Assembly (NCBI RefSeq): GCF_013201545.1
Contig: NZ_CP053746.1
Coordinates: 3,920,501 to 3,984,500 of the forward strand
Length of the DNA: 64,000 bases
Source of the DNA: Pseudomonas graminis
GTDB taxonomy: Bacteria; Pseudomonadota; Gammaproteobacteria; Pseudomonadales; Pseudomonadaceae
Direction of reading: 5' to 3'
Below are positions 33,069-42,485 of this stretch, piece after piece. A model generated the notes under the pieces. The model worked only from the letters and a program-made list of their open reading frames with translations, searched no databases and was not told the DNA's origin. The translations under genes were made by a program, and so were the position numbers. How positions within the stretch are numbered: the stretch's first letter is position 1; every line of letters begins with the position of its first letter.

Positions 33069-34310
33069 ATGCCTGCCATTAATGCGTCCCGTCAACACGG
33101 TCTGCTCGACCTGCCTGCGCTGCGTAAGCACGCAAAACGTCTGCTTAAATCACTTAAAACCGGCGAAGCCGATGACGCCCGGGCGCAACTGCGCGCAATG
33201 GGCCTGCCCGGACCCGACTACCGGCTCGCCGACACCCACTGGCTGGTGGCCCGCGAGGCGGGTTTCGCCAGTTGGCCCAAATTGATCGCTCATGCCGACG
33301 CTGTCGCATTTGCCGCCCGCCATCCGGATTTTGCGGCGACGGGGGAAGCACAGGTTCAGCACTGGCGCTGCGGCAACGACATCGAGCGCAGCCTGCGCGT
33401 TGTCGGCTTCGCAGGCTCGTTCCAGATGTTCGACGACCCGATGGTCATGGGACCGGTTCCCGCGCTGCCCGACGATGAGTATTGGGCGGTACGTGCCGCG
33501 TTTGCCGAGCAGGCATTTGGACTGTCACCCCGTGACGTTCAGCAACGACAGGCGATTCAGCGTGAGGCATTGGCCCGTCTGAACGCTAACAGTGAACTGG
33601 TGCTGTGGTGCGAGGCCGATGCGTACGATCAGCTGTTTCTGGTGCGTCTGCTGGCGAGTCTGCCCAGCATGCCGCGCAGGCTGGAACTGATCGAGATCAG
33701 CCGCGTGCCGGGTGTCGAGCGGTTCATCGGCATCGGGCAACTCAACCCGGACGTGCTCGCCTGGCTCTGGCCCCAGCGGCGCGCCATCGGTGAAAACGCT
33801 CTGGCACTGGCCCGGCAGGTATGGGCCGCCTACACCGCAGCGGACCCGACGCGCTGGGCCGAGCTCGCGGCACAGCACCATTGCGCGCTGCCATTGCTCG
33901 GTCCCGCGTTGGCGAGACAACTGCAAGAACTGCCCGGCGCAGAGGATGGCCTGGGCCTGACTCAGCGACTGACCCTGCGCATCCTTGCGGAGAAAGGCGA
34001 GATGGCGGCCGGCAAGGTCTTCGGCCATCTCATGCACACCTATGAGCCGCTGCCATATCTGGGCGACATGATGTTCAACGCGCTGCTCAGGCCGCTCATC
34101 GAGGCGCCCCGGCCGCTGGTCCACGAACAGCCGGGCAGTGAATGGCCCAGGCGCCTTGTCCGGTTGACCGCGCTGGGTGAGCGCGTGGTGCGCGGCGAGC
34201 TGAACTGGCTTGATCTCGGGCCGGCGGAGCGCTGGGTCGGTGGGGTGCAGATTGTTGCCGATCGCTCGCCCTGGGTGGTCAGCGCAGAAGGCCGGGTATG
34301 GCGTCGCTGA
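33069..34310 (+). CDS. DUF1835-domain protein
   Basis: This encodes 413 residues, cytoplasmic. The first 90 residues resemble ankyrin-like helical leader segments seen in related proteins (LRAMGLPGPDYRLADTHWLVARE). From about residue 110 the DUF1835 motif LRVVGFAGSFQMFDDPMVMGPVP is clear, followed by VLWCEADAYDQLFLVRLLASL. The family has no proven activity. GTAAGGAG is a good ribosome site in front of ATG 33069. Its stop at 34308-34310 is directly adjacent to the stop of the convergent acetyltransferase gene. Confidence 0.8.
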   Translation: MPAINASRQHGLLDLPALRKHAKRLLKSLKTGEADDARAQLRAMGLPGPDYRLADTHWLVAREAGFASWPKLIAHADAVAFAARHPDFAATGEAQVQHWRCGNDIERSLRVVGFAGSFQMFDDPMVMGPVPALPDDEYWAVRAAFAEQAFGLSPRDVQQRQAIQREALARLNANSELVLWCEADAYDQLFLVRLLASLPSMPRRLELIEISRVPGVERFIGIGQLNPDVLAWLWPQRRAIGENALALARQVWAAYTAADPTRWAELAAQHHCALPLLGPALARQLQELPGAEDGLGLTQRLTLRILAEKGEMAAGKVFGHLMHTYEPLPYLGDMMFNALLRPLIEAPRPLVHEQPGSEWPRRLVRLTALGERVVRGELNWLDLGPAERWVGGVQIVADRSPWVVSAEGRVWRR

Positions 34311-34772
34311 CTAAGCCGGAGATATCAGCGACTTCTCCATGATCATCGTCCGCTCCTCGCCGTGGTATTCATCCCGAACGGTCGAGTAGCCCAGTGAACG
34401 GTAGAAGCCCTCTGCCGTGATGGAAGAGGGCACGCGCAACTGAAGGACGCCGTGGGTGGCGGCGGCTGATTCAACCGCCGCCATCAACGCGCGCCCGGCG
34501 CCCTGGCCCTGGTGTGTCGGTGCGACGAATACGCTTCGGACCGTGGCCTGATCGAGGCTCGCCGTAGCAATGATCTCTTCGCCGAAGGTCGCCACGTACA
34601 CCTGCCGCTGCGCTATGAAACCCAGGATCGCCAGCGGGGAAAAACTCAGCTCAACCTGCGCGATGACGGCTGCTGAATAGTCCTGACTGTTGGACTCGCG
34701 CAGCGCCGCCACGATGACCTGGCTGATCACGGTGGCGTCCTTGTCCGTTGCCTTGCGGATGAGGCAGTTCAT
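34311..34772 (-). CDS. GNAT-family N-acetyltransferase
   Basis: This encodes 153 residues with AGGAG nine bases before ATG 34772. The acetyl-CoA site is visible as VRSVFVAPTHQGQGAGRALM, followed by FYRSLGYSTV near the end, the usual GNAT motif A and B order. The acceptor substrate cannot be told from sequence. It is convergent with the DUF1835 gene, stop to stop with no spacer. Confidence 0.88.
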   Translation of the reverse strand: MNCLIRKATDKDATVISQVIVAALRESNSQDYSAAVIAQVELSFSPLAILGFIAQRQVYVATFGEEIIATASLDQATVRSVFVAPTHQGQGAGRALMAAVESAAATHGVLQLRVPSSITAEGFYRSLGYSTVRDEYHGEERTMIMEKSLISPA

Positions 34773-34963
34773 GAATTTTTACTCCTGTAAAAACTGAAAA
34801 GCCTCGCCGATCCCTGCTGTCTGGCGCGTGCACTGTGCTTCACTGGGCAAATCCTTGACAGCGGCCGTGGCCGCGCAATTTTTCTTCAGTCCAGCCGGAA
34901 AATCTTGAGTTTGGGCAGTTTTGCCGATTTTTTCTTGACTGCATACATTCGTGTTCTGTGCCT

Positions 34964-35866
34964 TCAGCGCCCGACCACGCCCGTATCCCTGAGAATCCTG
35001 CTCGCATCCCGCGCCGGGGGCAGCCCGAATACCCGGGCGTAATCGCGACTGAATTGCGTGGCGCTCTCGTAGCCGACCTCAAGCGCAGCCGCCATGACGC
35101 TCCTGGCATTGGCGACCATCAGCGTTCTGGCCTGCAACAGGCGAACCCGCTTCTGGTACTGCAAGGGGCTCAAGTGGGTGACGGCCTTGAAATGGCGATG
35201 AAACGCCGAGACGCTCATTGAGGCGTGTTCAGCCAACCGCTCCACGCCCAAGGGCTCGGCGAAGTCACGGCGAATCCACTGGATGGCCATGTTGACCCGC
35301 GCCATAGCGCTGTCCGGCGCGGCGATTTCGCGCAACATCCAGCCAAGCGGGCCCTGGAGGACGCGGAAGATGATTTCCCGTTCATAGACCGGGGCGAGGG
35401 CGGCGATCGCTTCCGGGTCGCCCATCAAGCGCAGCATTCGCACCCAGGCGTCCATCAAGTCACCCGTCATTGACGCCACTGGAAACCCGGCGTGGGGTTC
35501 GGGGCGGCTGGCAGGTTTGGGCAGATCGGCAAACAGCGTGGACAACACCGCCGGGTCCAGCGTCAGGCTGACCGCCAGATACGGCTCGCCCGTTACGGCC
35601 GGATGCACTGAACCCACCGCTGGCAGATCGATGGACATGACGAAGTAGGTGGCGGGGTCGTACCTGAGCGTCCGGTCGGCCACGGTCATGCTTTTGCTGC
35701 CCTGCAGAATCACGTTGATCATCGGGTCATACACCGCCGCCAGCAGGTGCTCGGGAATTTTGCCCTGGACCATGGCGACGCGGGGGATGCCCGTTTCGGT
35801 GCGACGGTTTTCAGCGCTGGCAGCGAGCAGTCTGAGCTCATTCAATTGTTTTTCCATGGGCAGCAT
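34964..35866 (-). CDS. AraC-family regulator (AraC_N type), paralogue 1
   Basis: This encodes 300 residues; ATG 35857 is an alternative start. The AraC_N ligand domain comes first (IPRVAMVQGKIPEH, INVILQGSKSM). A C-terminal pair of helix-turn-helices follows (LAEHASMSVSAFHRHFKAVT and ALEVGYESATQFSRDYARVFG). It is divergent from an SDR gene 130 bases away, which it presumably controls. A second, clearly homologous regulator at 38140-39057 has the same arrangement. Confidence 0.92.
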   Translation of the reverse strand: MLPMEKQLNELRLLAASAENRRTETGIPRVAMVQGKIPEHLLAAVYDPMINVILQGSKSMTVADRTLRYDPATYFVMSIDLPAVGSVHPAVTGEPYLAVSLTLDPAVLSTLFADLPKPASRPEPHAGFPVASMTGDLMDAWVRMLRLMGDPEAIAALAPVYEREIIFRVLQGPLGWMLREIAAPDSAMARVNMAIQWIRRDFAEPLGVERLAEHASMSVSAFHRHFKAVTHLSPLQYQKRVRLLQARTLMVANARSVMAAALEVGYESATQFSRDYARVFGLPPARDASRILRDTGVVGR

Positions 35867-35995
35867 GCTGAGGGCGGAGCGTCATGCCGCGCAAGGGAAA
35901 AGCAGAAACGGGCAGGTTTGGAGGAGGAACGGACACGTCCTGGAACGCTGTGATGGGTACTGTGGAGCCACGTTTGAATCACAGAGGATCACGAC

Positions 35996-36739
35996 ATGGG
36001 CGTTATCGTAATTACGGGTGGCAGCCGCGGCATTGGAGCAAGCGCAGCAGAGCATGCGGCGAGAAAGGGTATGGGTGTCATCCTGACGTACAACGCCAAC
36101 CCCCAGGCAGCGGCGTCAGTCGTTGAACGCATCGAACAGGCCGGAGGGAAAGCCGTTGCGCTGAAACTCGACGTGTCCGACGTCAGCAGCTTCGAGGCGT
36201 TCCGAGCGTCCGTGGTCACGGCGCTTCACGAAACCTGGGCGACCACCACGCTGAATGGCCTGGTCAATAACGCCGGCTATGGTGTCTTCAACCCCTTGGC
36301 GACGGTCAGCGAAGCGCAGTTCGACGGGCTGTTCAATGTGCACCTCAAAGGCCCATTTTTCCTCACTCAGGCGCTACTGCCTTTACTGGCCGAAAACGCC
36401 AGCATCGTCAATCTCACCAGCGCCACGACACGAGTGGCCACTGCAGGCGTTGCACCCTACGCCGCGTTCAAGGGCGGGCTTGAAGTGTTGACCCGCTACA
36501 TGGCCAAGGAATTTGGCGACAGGAGGATACGCGCCAATGCCGTATCACCGGGCGCGATTCGCACTGAACTGGGCGGCGGCCTCAACGATGAGTTCGAAGC
36601 AATGCTGGCCGCCCAGACGGCGCTTGGCAGGGTTGGCGAGCCGGAGGATGTTGCGCGTGTCATCGCCATGTTGCTGTCCGACGAAGGCGGCTGGATCAAT
36701 GCTCAGACACTCGAAGTCGCCGGCGGCTACAACATCTGA
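35996..36739 (+). CDS. SDR-family oxidoreductase, first copy
   Basis: This encodes 247 residues. It has the NAD(P)-binding TGGSRGIG at 7-14, LVNNAGYG, and a YAAFKGG catalytic Tyr-Lys pair; the N-terminus is only a few residues before the Rossmann motif. It ends with the common SDR tail WINAQTLEVAGGYNI. It is the first gene of a run with the VOC gene (19-base gap) and the reductase (overlap). The substrate is unknown; the product is a cytoplasmic dehydrogenase/reductase, likely induced through the divergent AraC regulator. Confidence 0.9.
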   Translation: MGVIVITGGSRGIGASAAEHAARKGMGVILTYNANPQAAASVVERIEQAGGKAVALKLDVSDVSSFEAFRASVVTALHETWATTTLNGLVNNAGYGVFNPLATVSEAQFDGLFNVHLKGPFFLTQALLPLLAENASIVNLTSATTRVATAGVAPYAAFKGGLEVLTRYMAKEFGDRRIRANAVSPGAIRTELGGGLNDEFEAMLAAQTALGRVGEPEDVARVIAMLLSDEGGWINAQTLEVAGGYNI

Positions 36740-36758
36740 CCACGGGAGGGTTTTCAGA

Positions 36759-37160
36759 ATGCTGGATCATATTTTTCTGTCAGTGAGCGACATCCCACGT
36801 TCCATCCGTTTTTACGACGCAGCGTTGAGCAAGCTGGGTATTACGGCTCGGCTGGATTACGACGGCAAGGACGGCCCGCCGGGTCATCCTGACCTCAAGG
36901 GGTTCGGCGCGAATGGCCGGGTGTTTTTCTGGCTGCGTGAGGGGGTTGTTGAAGGACGTGCTGTCCACGTCGGGTTTGTCGCCGGCAGCAAGGCTGAAGT
37001 GGACGCCGCCTACGCCGCCGCCATGGATCAAGGAGCGGTCGACAAGGGTGCGCCGGGCGCACGCTTGCACTACGACCCCGATTACTACGCCGCCAACGTG
37101 CTTGATCCGGATGGCTACAGTCTCGAATTCGTCTACAAAAAATGGCAGCACGCGCTATGA
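36759..37160 (+). CDS. VOC (glyoxalase/bleomycin-resistance) family protein
   Basis: This encodes 133 residues from ATG 36759. It begins MLDHIFLSVSDIPRSIRFYD, the usual VOC start with its metal-binding His4, and ends NVLDPDGYSLEFVYK with the partner Glu. A GGGAGGG ribosome site lies upstream. VOC proteins range from isomerases and dioxygenases to drug-binding proteins, so the reaction is open. It overlaps the following reductase by four bases (ATGA). Confidence 0.88.
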   Translation: MLDHIFLSVSDIPRSIRFYDAALSKLGITARLDYDGKDGPPGHPDLKGFGANGRVFFWLREGVVEGRAVHVGFVAGSKAEVDAAYAAAMDQGAVDKGAPGARLHYDPDYYAANVLDPDGYSLEFVYKKWQHAL

Positions 37161-38143
37161 GCACACTTCTGATCTACGGCGCCACGGGCTACACCGGGCG
37201 CATGGCGGCGGAGCGCGCGCGATCTCAGGGGCTGCAGTTTGAGATCGCCGGGCGCAATCGTCAGCGCCTCGAAACGCTGGCTGCCCGGCTGGGCGTGCCT
37301 TATCGAGTGTTCGATGCCGACGGCGATGCCGCCGCTTCGCTGTCAGGGATCTCGGTGCTGCTCAACTTCGCCGGGCCATTCGTGCAGACAGCCGAGCCTT
37401 TGATGCGCGCCTGCATCCACGCCGGCGTGGACTATCTGGACATCACCGCAGAGATCAATGTGTACCGGCTGGCTGAGCGGTTGGGCGGTGAAGCCGCTGC
37501 ACAGAACGTCATGCTATTGCCGGGCGTCGGGTGGGATGTCGTTCCGACCGACGCGCTGGCCGTGCATGTCGCCCGTCGCGTTGTCCAGCCGCGTTCACTG
37601 CGCATCGCGCTGCAAGTCCCGGGGGCAATGTCTCGGGGGTCAGCCATGAGCGTCAGCGAAATCATCGGCGTCGGTGTGATGGCGAGGGTGGACGGTGAGC
37701 TGGTCGCAACGCCTGAGGCTCAGTCCCGTGCATTTGATTTTGGTCAGGGCCCTTTGCTCTGTGTGCCATTGTCCTTCGGGGACCTGGTCACTGCGTGGCA
37801 TGCGACCGCCATTCCCGACATCACGATGTTTGTGCACCTCTCGGGCGAAGCGTTTCCGGAGGGCGACCTCTCACGGCTTCCCGACGGCCCCGACGCTGCA
37901 GCGCGTGCTGCCCATCGAGCCCGTGCGGCGGTTGAGATCACCGGAGCAGATGGCTCGGTGGCACGGTCGATCATCGAAACCGTGAACGGCTATACCTACA
38001 CGCCGCTGGCCGCAGTTGAGGCCGCACGTCGGGTATTGGGCGGTGAGCGACGGCCAGGTTTTGCGGCACCGTCGCAGGTGTTCGGCGGCGGGTTTGCGCA
38101 GAGCATCGAGGGTACGGTCATCACCGATCTTCCGGGCGTCTAG
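37157..38143 (+). CDS. Saccharopine dehydrogenase-like NAD(P)-binding reductase
   Basis: This encodes 328 residues from ATG 37157 overlapping the VOC stop. The N-terminal LIYGATGYTGRMAAERA is the dinucleotide-binding loop. VLLNFAGPFVQTAEPLMRACI and HAGVDYLDITAE are typical of the saccharopine dehydrogenase-like or trans-acting enoyl reductase group. The substrate is not indicated. It completes a three-gene run SDR-VOC-reductase and ends four bases inside the convergent AraC paralogue 2. Confidence 0.85.
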   Translation: MSTLLIYGATGYTGRMAAERARSQGLQFEIAGRNRQRLETLAARLGVPYRVFDADGDAAASLSGISVLLNFAGPFVQTAEPLMRACIHAGVDYLDITAEINVYRLAERLGGEAAAQNVMLLPGVGWDVVPTDALAVHVARRVVQPRSLRIALQVPGAMSRGSAMSVSEIIGVGVMARVDGELVATPEAQSRAFDFGQGPLLCVPLSFGDLVTAWHATAIPDITMFVHLSGEAFPEGDLSRLPDGPDAAARAAHRARAAVEITGADGSVARSIIETVNGYTYTPLAAVEAARRVLGGERRPGFAAPSQVFGGGFAQSIEGTVITDLPGV

Positions 38144-39057
38144 CGACGGGGCAGGAGGCTGCGGTTCGGCGTGGTGATCTGGCCTGCTGCGGCGAAAGGC
38201 GGCCTGAACCGCGCGGCATCCCGTGCCGGGGGCAGGCCGAACAGCCGCGCGTATTCGCGACTGAATTGCGAGGCGCTCTCATAGCCGACCCTGTAGGCAA
38301 TGGAGGTGGCGTCCAGCGTGTCGAACAGCAGCAACCAGCGAGCCCGCAACAAGCGCAGGCGTTTCTGATACTGGAGGGGTGTCATGGCCGTGACCGACTT
38401 GAAATGCCGATAGAAGGCGGCAACGCTCATTTCGGCCATCAGCGCCAGGGGCTCGACGCGCAATGGCTCGGTGTAGTGCTCGCCAATCCACTGAGTGACG
38501 CGGCGGATCTGGGTCATCCGGCCATCTGGCCGCGCCATGTCACGCAGTACACCCCCCAGGGGCCCCTGCAGCGCACGGTACAGAATCTCGCGCTCGATCA
38601 TGGGCGCCAGAACCGGAGCCTCATTGGGACGGTCGACCAGCCTCAGCATTCGCACCCAGGCGTCCAGCATTTCATCGGGGGCTCGCACCGCCTGGAAGCA
38701 AACATTTTGCGCCGCCGCGGGTGTGGTGTTCACGTTCATCAGCAGCGTTGCAATCACCTCGAGATCCAGTGCCAGGCTGACCGCGAGATAGGGTTGATCG
38801 GCCGCTTCGGGGTGGATCTGCCCCGTGGCGGGTACATCAACCGGAACCAGAAAATAACGGCCAGCGGTGTACCGAAGAACCTCTTCGCCTATCGACAGGG
38901 TTTTCGTGCCCTGGAGCACCAGGTGCAGCATCGGCTGATAGACCTGGTCCGGGCAGGCCTCGGCGCAGACCATGGCCACGCGGGGCAGGCCGGTGTCCGT
39001 CCATGTGTTCCTGGCGCTCGTCACAATGCGGCGCAGTTCTGCGATTGGAGTTTGCAT
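38140..39057 (-). CDS. AraC-family regulator (AraC_N type), paralogue 2
   Basis: This encodes 305 residues. The AraC_N domain includes GLPRVAMVCAEACPDQ and LHLVLQGTKTLSIGE, and the C-terminal helix-turn-helices match paralogue 1 closely (LMAEMSVAAFYRHFKSVT, YRVGYESASQFSREYARLFG). It is divergent from the second SDR gene, 203 bases away. Its stop region overlaps the reductase stop by four bases on the opposite strand. Confidence 0.92.
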   Translation of the reverse strand: MQTPIAELRRIVTSARNTWTDTGLPRVAMVCAEACPDQVYQPMLHLVLQGTKTLSIGEEVLRYTAGRYFLVPVDVPATGQIHPEAADQPYLAVSLALDLEVIATLLMNVNTTPAAAQNVCFQAVRAPDEMLDAWVRMLRLVDRPNEAPVLAPMIEREILYRALQGPLGGVLRDMARPDGRMTQIRRVTQWIGEHYTEPLRVEPLALMAEMSVAAFYRHFKSVTAMTPLQYQKRLRLLRARWLLLFDTLDATSIAYRVGYESASQFSREYARLFGLPPARDAARFRPPFAAAGQITTPNRSLLPRR

Positions 39058-39260
39058 ACCCCCACCGTGAGCTACACCGCAGTGCTTGGCAAGCTAAGTG
39101 AGAAGATCAGGCAAGGATGTGCGAACAATCGGCAAACGCCGATCCGCAGGTTGGCCGAATACTGGCGCCACGCAGCTCGTTCAAGGCCCGGCAATCACGA
39201 CCGGTGCTCACGACGGACAGTAACGAAGCTCAATCACACCTCATTTCAAAAGGTCACGGT

Positions 39261-40010
39261 ATGAAACTCAACGGAAAAATCGCGGTAGTCACGGGTGCCT
39301 CGAAAGGTATCGGCGCCGGTATCGCTAAGGCGCTGGCTGCCCAGGGCGCCACCGTCATTGTCAACTACGCCTCCAGCAAGGCCGACGCCGATGCTGTGGT
39401 CACTCATATCACTACCCACGGCGGCTCAGCCATTGCCGTGCAAGCGGACATGAGCCAGGGGACTGACGTCGCGCGTCTGTTTAACACGGTCCGCGAGCAC
39501 TACGGGACGCTGGATGTCCTGGTGAATAACGCAGGGGTGGCGGTGTTCCAGATGATTGATGACCTCACCGAAGAAGCCTTCCACACGCAATTCAACCTGA
39601 ATGTGCTGGGCTACCTGCTCGCGGTGCGAGAGGCGGTCAAGCTGATGGGGCCTGGGGCAAGCATCATCAATATCAGCTCGATCCTGAGTACAGACCCCTA
39701 CCTGGCCTCCAGTGTCTACTCGGCCACCAAGGGCGCCGTCGACACCTTGAGCTTCGCGCTGGCCAGGGAGCTGGGGCCGCGCGGTATCCGGGTCAACTCG
39801 ATCCTGCCGGGCCACACCAATACGCCCGCAACGGCCGGGCATTTCGCGGGCGAGTTGGGAGAGAAAATACTGGCGGGAACGCCCCTGGGACGCTTCGGCG
39901 AGCCAGAGGACATTGCCCCTCTGGCTGTGTTCCTGGCTTCCGGTGATTCTCATTGGGTCACGGGCGAATCCATCAGGGCGTCCGGCGGGGTTCGTGGCGT
40001 CGGGTATTAA
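39261..40010 (+). CDS. SDR-family oxidoreductase, second copy
   Basis: This encodes 249 residues from ATG 39261 after AAAGGTC. It has the TGASKGIG cofactor motif at 11-18, VLVNNAGVAVF, ISSI Ser and YSATKGA catalytic residues, and the common SDR closing segment (DSHWVTGESIRASGG). The upstream open frame from 39117 is out of context and was not used. It is likely regulated by the divergent AraC gene. It is a classical 3-oxoacyl-reductase-like dehydrogenase of unknown substrate. Confidence 0.92.
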   Translation: MKLNGKIAVVTGASKGIGAGIAKALAAQGATVIVNYASSKADADAVVTHITTHGGSAIAVQADMSQGTDVARLFNTVREHYGTLDVLVNNAGVAVFQMIDDLTEEAFHTQFNLNVLGYLLAVREAVKLMGPGASIINISSILSTDPYLASSVYSATKGAVDTLSFALARELGPRGIRVNSILPGHTNTPATAGHFAGELGEKILAGTPLGRFGEPEDIAPLAVFLASGDSHWVTGESIRASGGVRGVGY

Positions 40011-40059
40011 CCCTCCGGGTTGAGGTCTGAAGGGCACGGTCAACTGCGCTCGTGCGGGG

Positions 40060-40626
40060 TTACGCCGCCGACAAATGCTCGTAGAGAATCGTCGCCCCGA
40101 CCAGCATCAACACAACCCCACCGACGATTTCAGCACGTTTGCCCACCACCGTTCCCAGCACACGGCCGAGCATCACGCCGATCGTGACCATTACCGTCGT
40201 GGCGACACCAATGGCGGCGGCAGCCACCAGGATATTCACGTTGACGAAGGCCAGGCCAACGCCCACTGCCAGCGCATCGATGCTGGTGGCGAAGGCGGTC
40301 ACCGCCAATATCAGGAAGGAGTGCTGATTGGGTTTTTCTTCTTCGGCGTCTTCATGCTTGAGGCCGTTGTAGATCATGTGCACGCCGAGGATCAGCAGGA
40401 GCGTGAAGGCGATCCAGTGGTCCCAGTTCTTGACGTAGGACGTCGCGGCCTGGCCGATGCCCCAACCGATCAGTGGCGTGATGCCTTCGATGACACCAAA
40501 GATAAGGCCGGTGCGCAGCGCTTCGATAAAACGAGGGTTGTGCAGGCTCGCGCCTTTTCCGATGGCCGCTGCGAAAGCGTCCGTGGACATGGCCAGAGCA
40601 AGAAGGATGAGGGAAATCGGGTTCAC
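40060..40626 (-). CDS. mntP: Manganese efflux pump MntP
   Basis: This encodes 188 residues with six transmembrane helices in two repeats. The conserved acidic motifs are [16 protein letters not shown] in the first half and [16 protein letters not shown] in the second, characteristic of MntP/YebN. The protein exports excess Mn2+ across the inner membrane. A yybP-ykoY riboswitch precedes the gene, so expression should respond directly to Mn2+. It is convergent with the SDR gene. Confidence 0.95.
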   Translation of the reverse strand: MNPISLILLALAMSTDAFAAAIGKGASLHNPRFIEALRTGLIFGVIEGITPLIGWGIGQAATSYVKNWDHWIAFTLLLILGVHMIYNGLKHEDAEEEKPNQHSFLILAVTAFATSIDALAVGVGLAFVNVNILVAAAAIGVATTVMVTIGVMLGRVLGTVVGKRAEIVGGVVLMLVGATILYEHLSAA

Positions 40627-40693
40627 GGCTATGTTCCAGTCGGGCTGTGAGTCAACGACGCAACCACACGCCCGACTTTAGGCATGGATGCAT

Positions 40694-40800
40694 CGTTGGT
40701 CTCGCCAACCCGAAGGTGTTCGTGCCACGGCAGGCCGCCGAGAATGTTGACACGAACGCTCTGGGACAATGAGTCCAGAGCAGGCTACTCCCCAACAAGG
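40694..40800 (-). promoter_or_regulatory. yybP-ykoY manganese riboswitch upstream of mntP
   Basis: On the minus strand the leader opens with TTGGGGAGTAGCCTGC and continues through CGTGTCAACATTCTCGGCGG to GGCACGAACACCTTCGGGTT, closing with GGCGAGACCAA. These are the conserved junction elements of the yybP-ykoY class and closely resemble the E. coli mntP leader. A TATAGT -10 box lies just upstream at 40807-40812. About 67 bases separate the aptamer from ATG 40626 and could hold the expression platform. Confidence 0.9.
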
Positions 40801-40948
40801 GCCGCCACTATAGCGCTTGAATGTAAAAGAAATGTCGTCGCGTATGATTTTGCTTCGGCCGGGCAGGGGGCGGACCTGTGCACCGCCACGTACAGGACAA
40901 ATCGTTACGGGCCGAAGCGGCACGCTTGAGCACGCAATGTGATGGCGG

Positions 40949-42259
40949 CTAAACCGCTTCCGATGTCGCGATACAGCCCAGGATTCTCAGGTACAGGCTC
41001 ACGGTCGTACCGGCGCCGGGCGCTGTGTCGATGCGCGCATCGCCGCCAGATTTGATCGCAAAATCCCTGGCTTGGGCCAACCCCAGCCCCGTACCTTCGC
41101 CAACCGCCTTGGTCGTAAAGAAGGGCTCGAACACCTGGTGCGCGACCTCGGCAGTCATGCCGGGGCCGTTGTCCCGAACACTGACGACCAGGTAGTCGCC
41201 CTGCTGGAGCGACAGATCATCTTCCACGTGCACCCATCGGGTCGACACATGGACCTGGCCGGTACCCTTCAGCGCATCGCGCGCATTAGTGAGCAGGTTC
41301 ATGACCACGGCGTGGAGTTGGGCCTCCATGCACAGCACACCCCATCCCCACTCAGCGAAATCGAAGCTGAGATCGATGCGTTCGCTCATCGAGTGGCGCA
41401 TCAGCGACTGCGCCGCGTGAAGGCGTGCGGTCACGTCGATACAGATGAGTTCAGGCCCGTCACCGCGTACGCTCGACATCAAATAACTGATGAGCTGCCG
41501 GCCTTGCTCCACGGCCTGCAGACCGGTCTCGGCGAAACGCTCGACGTCGATAGGCCGGCGGGAACGCAGGCGGGTCATTTGAAAGGCAGCGCTGACGCTC
41601 TGCAGCAGGTTGTTGAAGTCATGGGCAATGCTTGCGGTGAGCATGCCCAGCGATGAAATGCAGCGCGAGTTCTGCAGCAGCGGGGTGACTTCGCTGGGGT
41701 TCTGCTCGGCTTGCTTGAACTGTTCCTCAAACTGCGCGAGTTGCCGTGCCCGCTGCTTGCCCAGCAATCGGGCTTCCAGCAAGGCAGCGGCTTGCCGGGC
41801 CAGGGCCTGCAACGCAAGGGATTGACGTTCGCTCAGCTGCCGGGTCTGGGTATCGATCACGCAGACAGTGCCGAGGACGACACCGCTTTCCGTGACGATA
41901 GGGGCGCCTGCGTAGAAACGAATGTAGGGCGGCCCGAGCACCAGCGCGCTAAAAGCGAAACGAGGGTCCAGGGCGGCGTCTTCAACCACCAGCACCTGCG
42001 CGGGGTCGAGAATCGCATGGCCGCAGAACGCCAGATCCCGGTGGGTCTCCCGCACCCCGAGGCCGATGCAGGCCTTGAACCACTGGCGATCTCGATCCAC
42101 CAGGGACACCAGCGCAATGGGCGCGTCGCACAGGGTGGTGGCCAGTAGAACGATGTCGTCGAATGCCTTCTCGCTGCCAGAGTCCAGCACGTCCAGGTGT
42201 TCGAGCGAGAGGACACGCTCTTCCTCGTTGAAAGGAAATGGGGCGGGATGGTGGGCCAT
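40949..42259 (-). CDS. GAF-domain sensor histidine kinase
   Basis: This encodes 436 residues from ATG 42259; the open frame runs 81 codons further upstream without plausible protein. A GAF domain spans about 25-170 (DLAFCGHAIL, VLVVEDAALDPRF, FYAGAPIV). A coiled linker leads to the phosphoacceptor SIAHDFNNLLQ, and an HATPase_c domain shows NLLTNARDAL, DNGPGMT and GTGLGLAQ. No membrane segment or receiver domain is present, and no response regulator gene adjoins it, so it is an orphan cytoplasmic kinase of unknown signal. Confidence 0.9.
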   Translation of the reverse strand: MAHHPAPFPFNEEERVLSLEHLDVLDSGSEKAFDDIVLLATTLCDAPIALVSLVDRDRQWFKACIGLGVRETHRDLAFCGHAILDPAQVLVVEDAALDPRFAFSALVLGPPYIRFYAGAPIVTESGVVLGTVCVIDTQTRQLSERQSLALQALARQAAALLEARLLGKQRARQLAQFEEQFKQAEQNPSEVTPLLQNSRCISSLGMLTASIAHDFNNLLQSVSAAFQMTRLRSRRPIDVERFAETGLQAVEQGRQLISYLMSSVRGDGPELICIDVTARLHAAQSLMRHSMSERIDLSFDFAEWGWGVLCMEAQLHAVVMNLLTNARDALKGTGQVHVSTRWVHVEDDLSLQQGDYLVVSVRDNGPGMTAEVAHQVFEPFFTTKAVGEGTGLGLAQARDFAIKSGGDARIDTAPGAGTTVSLYLRILGCIATSEAV

Positions 42260-42485
42260 CGATAGTCTGCGCCGGGAAATAAACAATCGCGCATGATGCG
42301 CTGTGGCCCGTCGCCCGGCAAGGCCATCGCCCTGTCGATGGTCGGGCCGGGCCGTTAATCTCCTTTTTGAGCACACTTCGCAATCGCACGGCGTTCCAAT
42401 ATCGCGGCCGCGTGCCTGGGAGTGGCAGCGACTAGCCATGTCGGTTACCGGTGGGTTGATGCGCCGTATCAGGCCGCAGCTGTCT

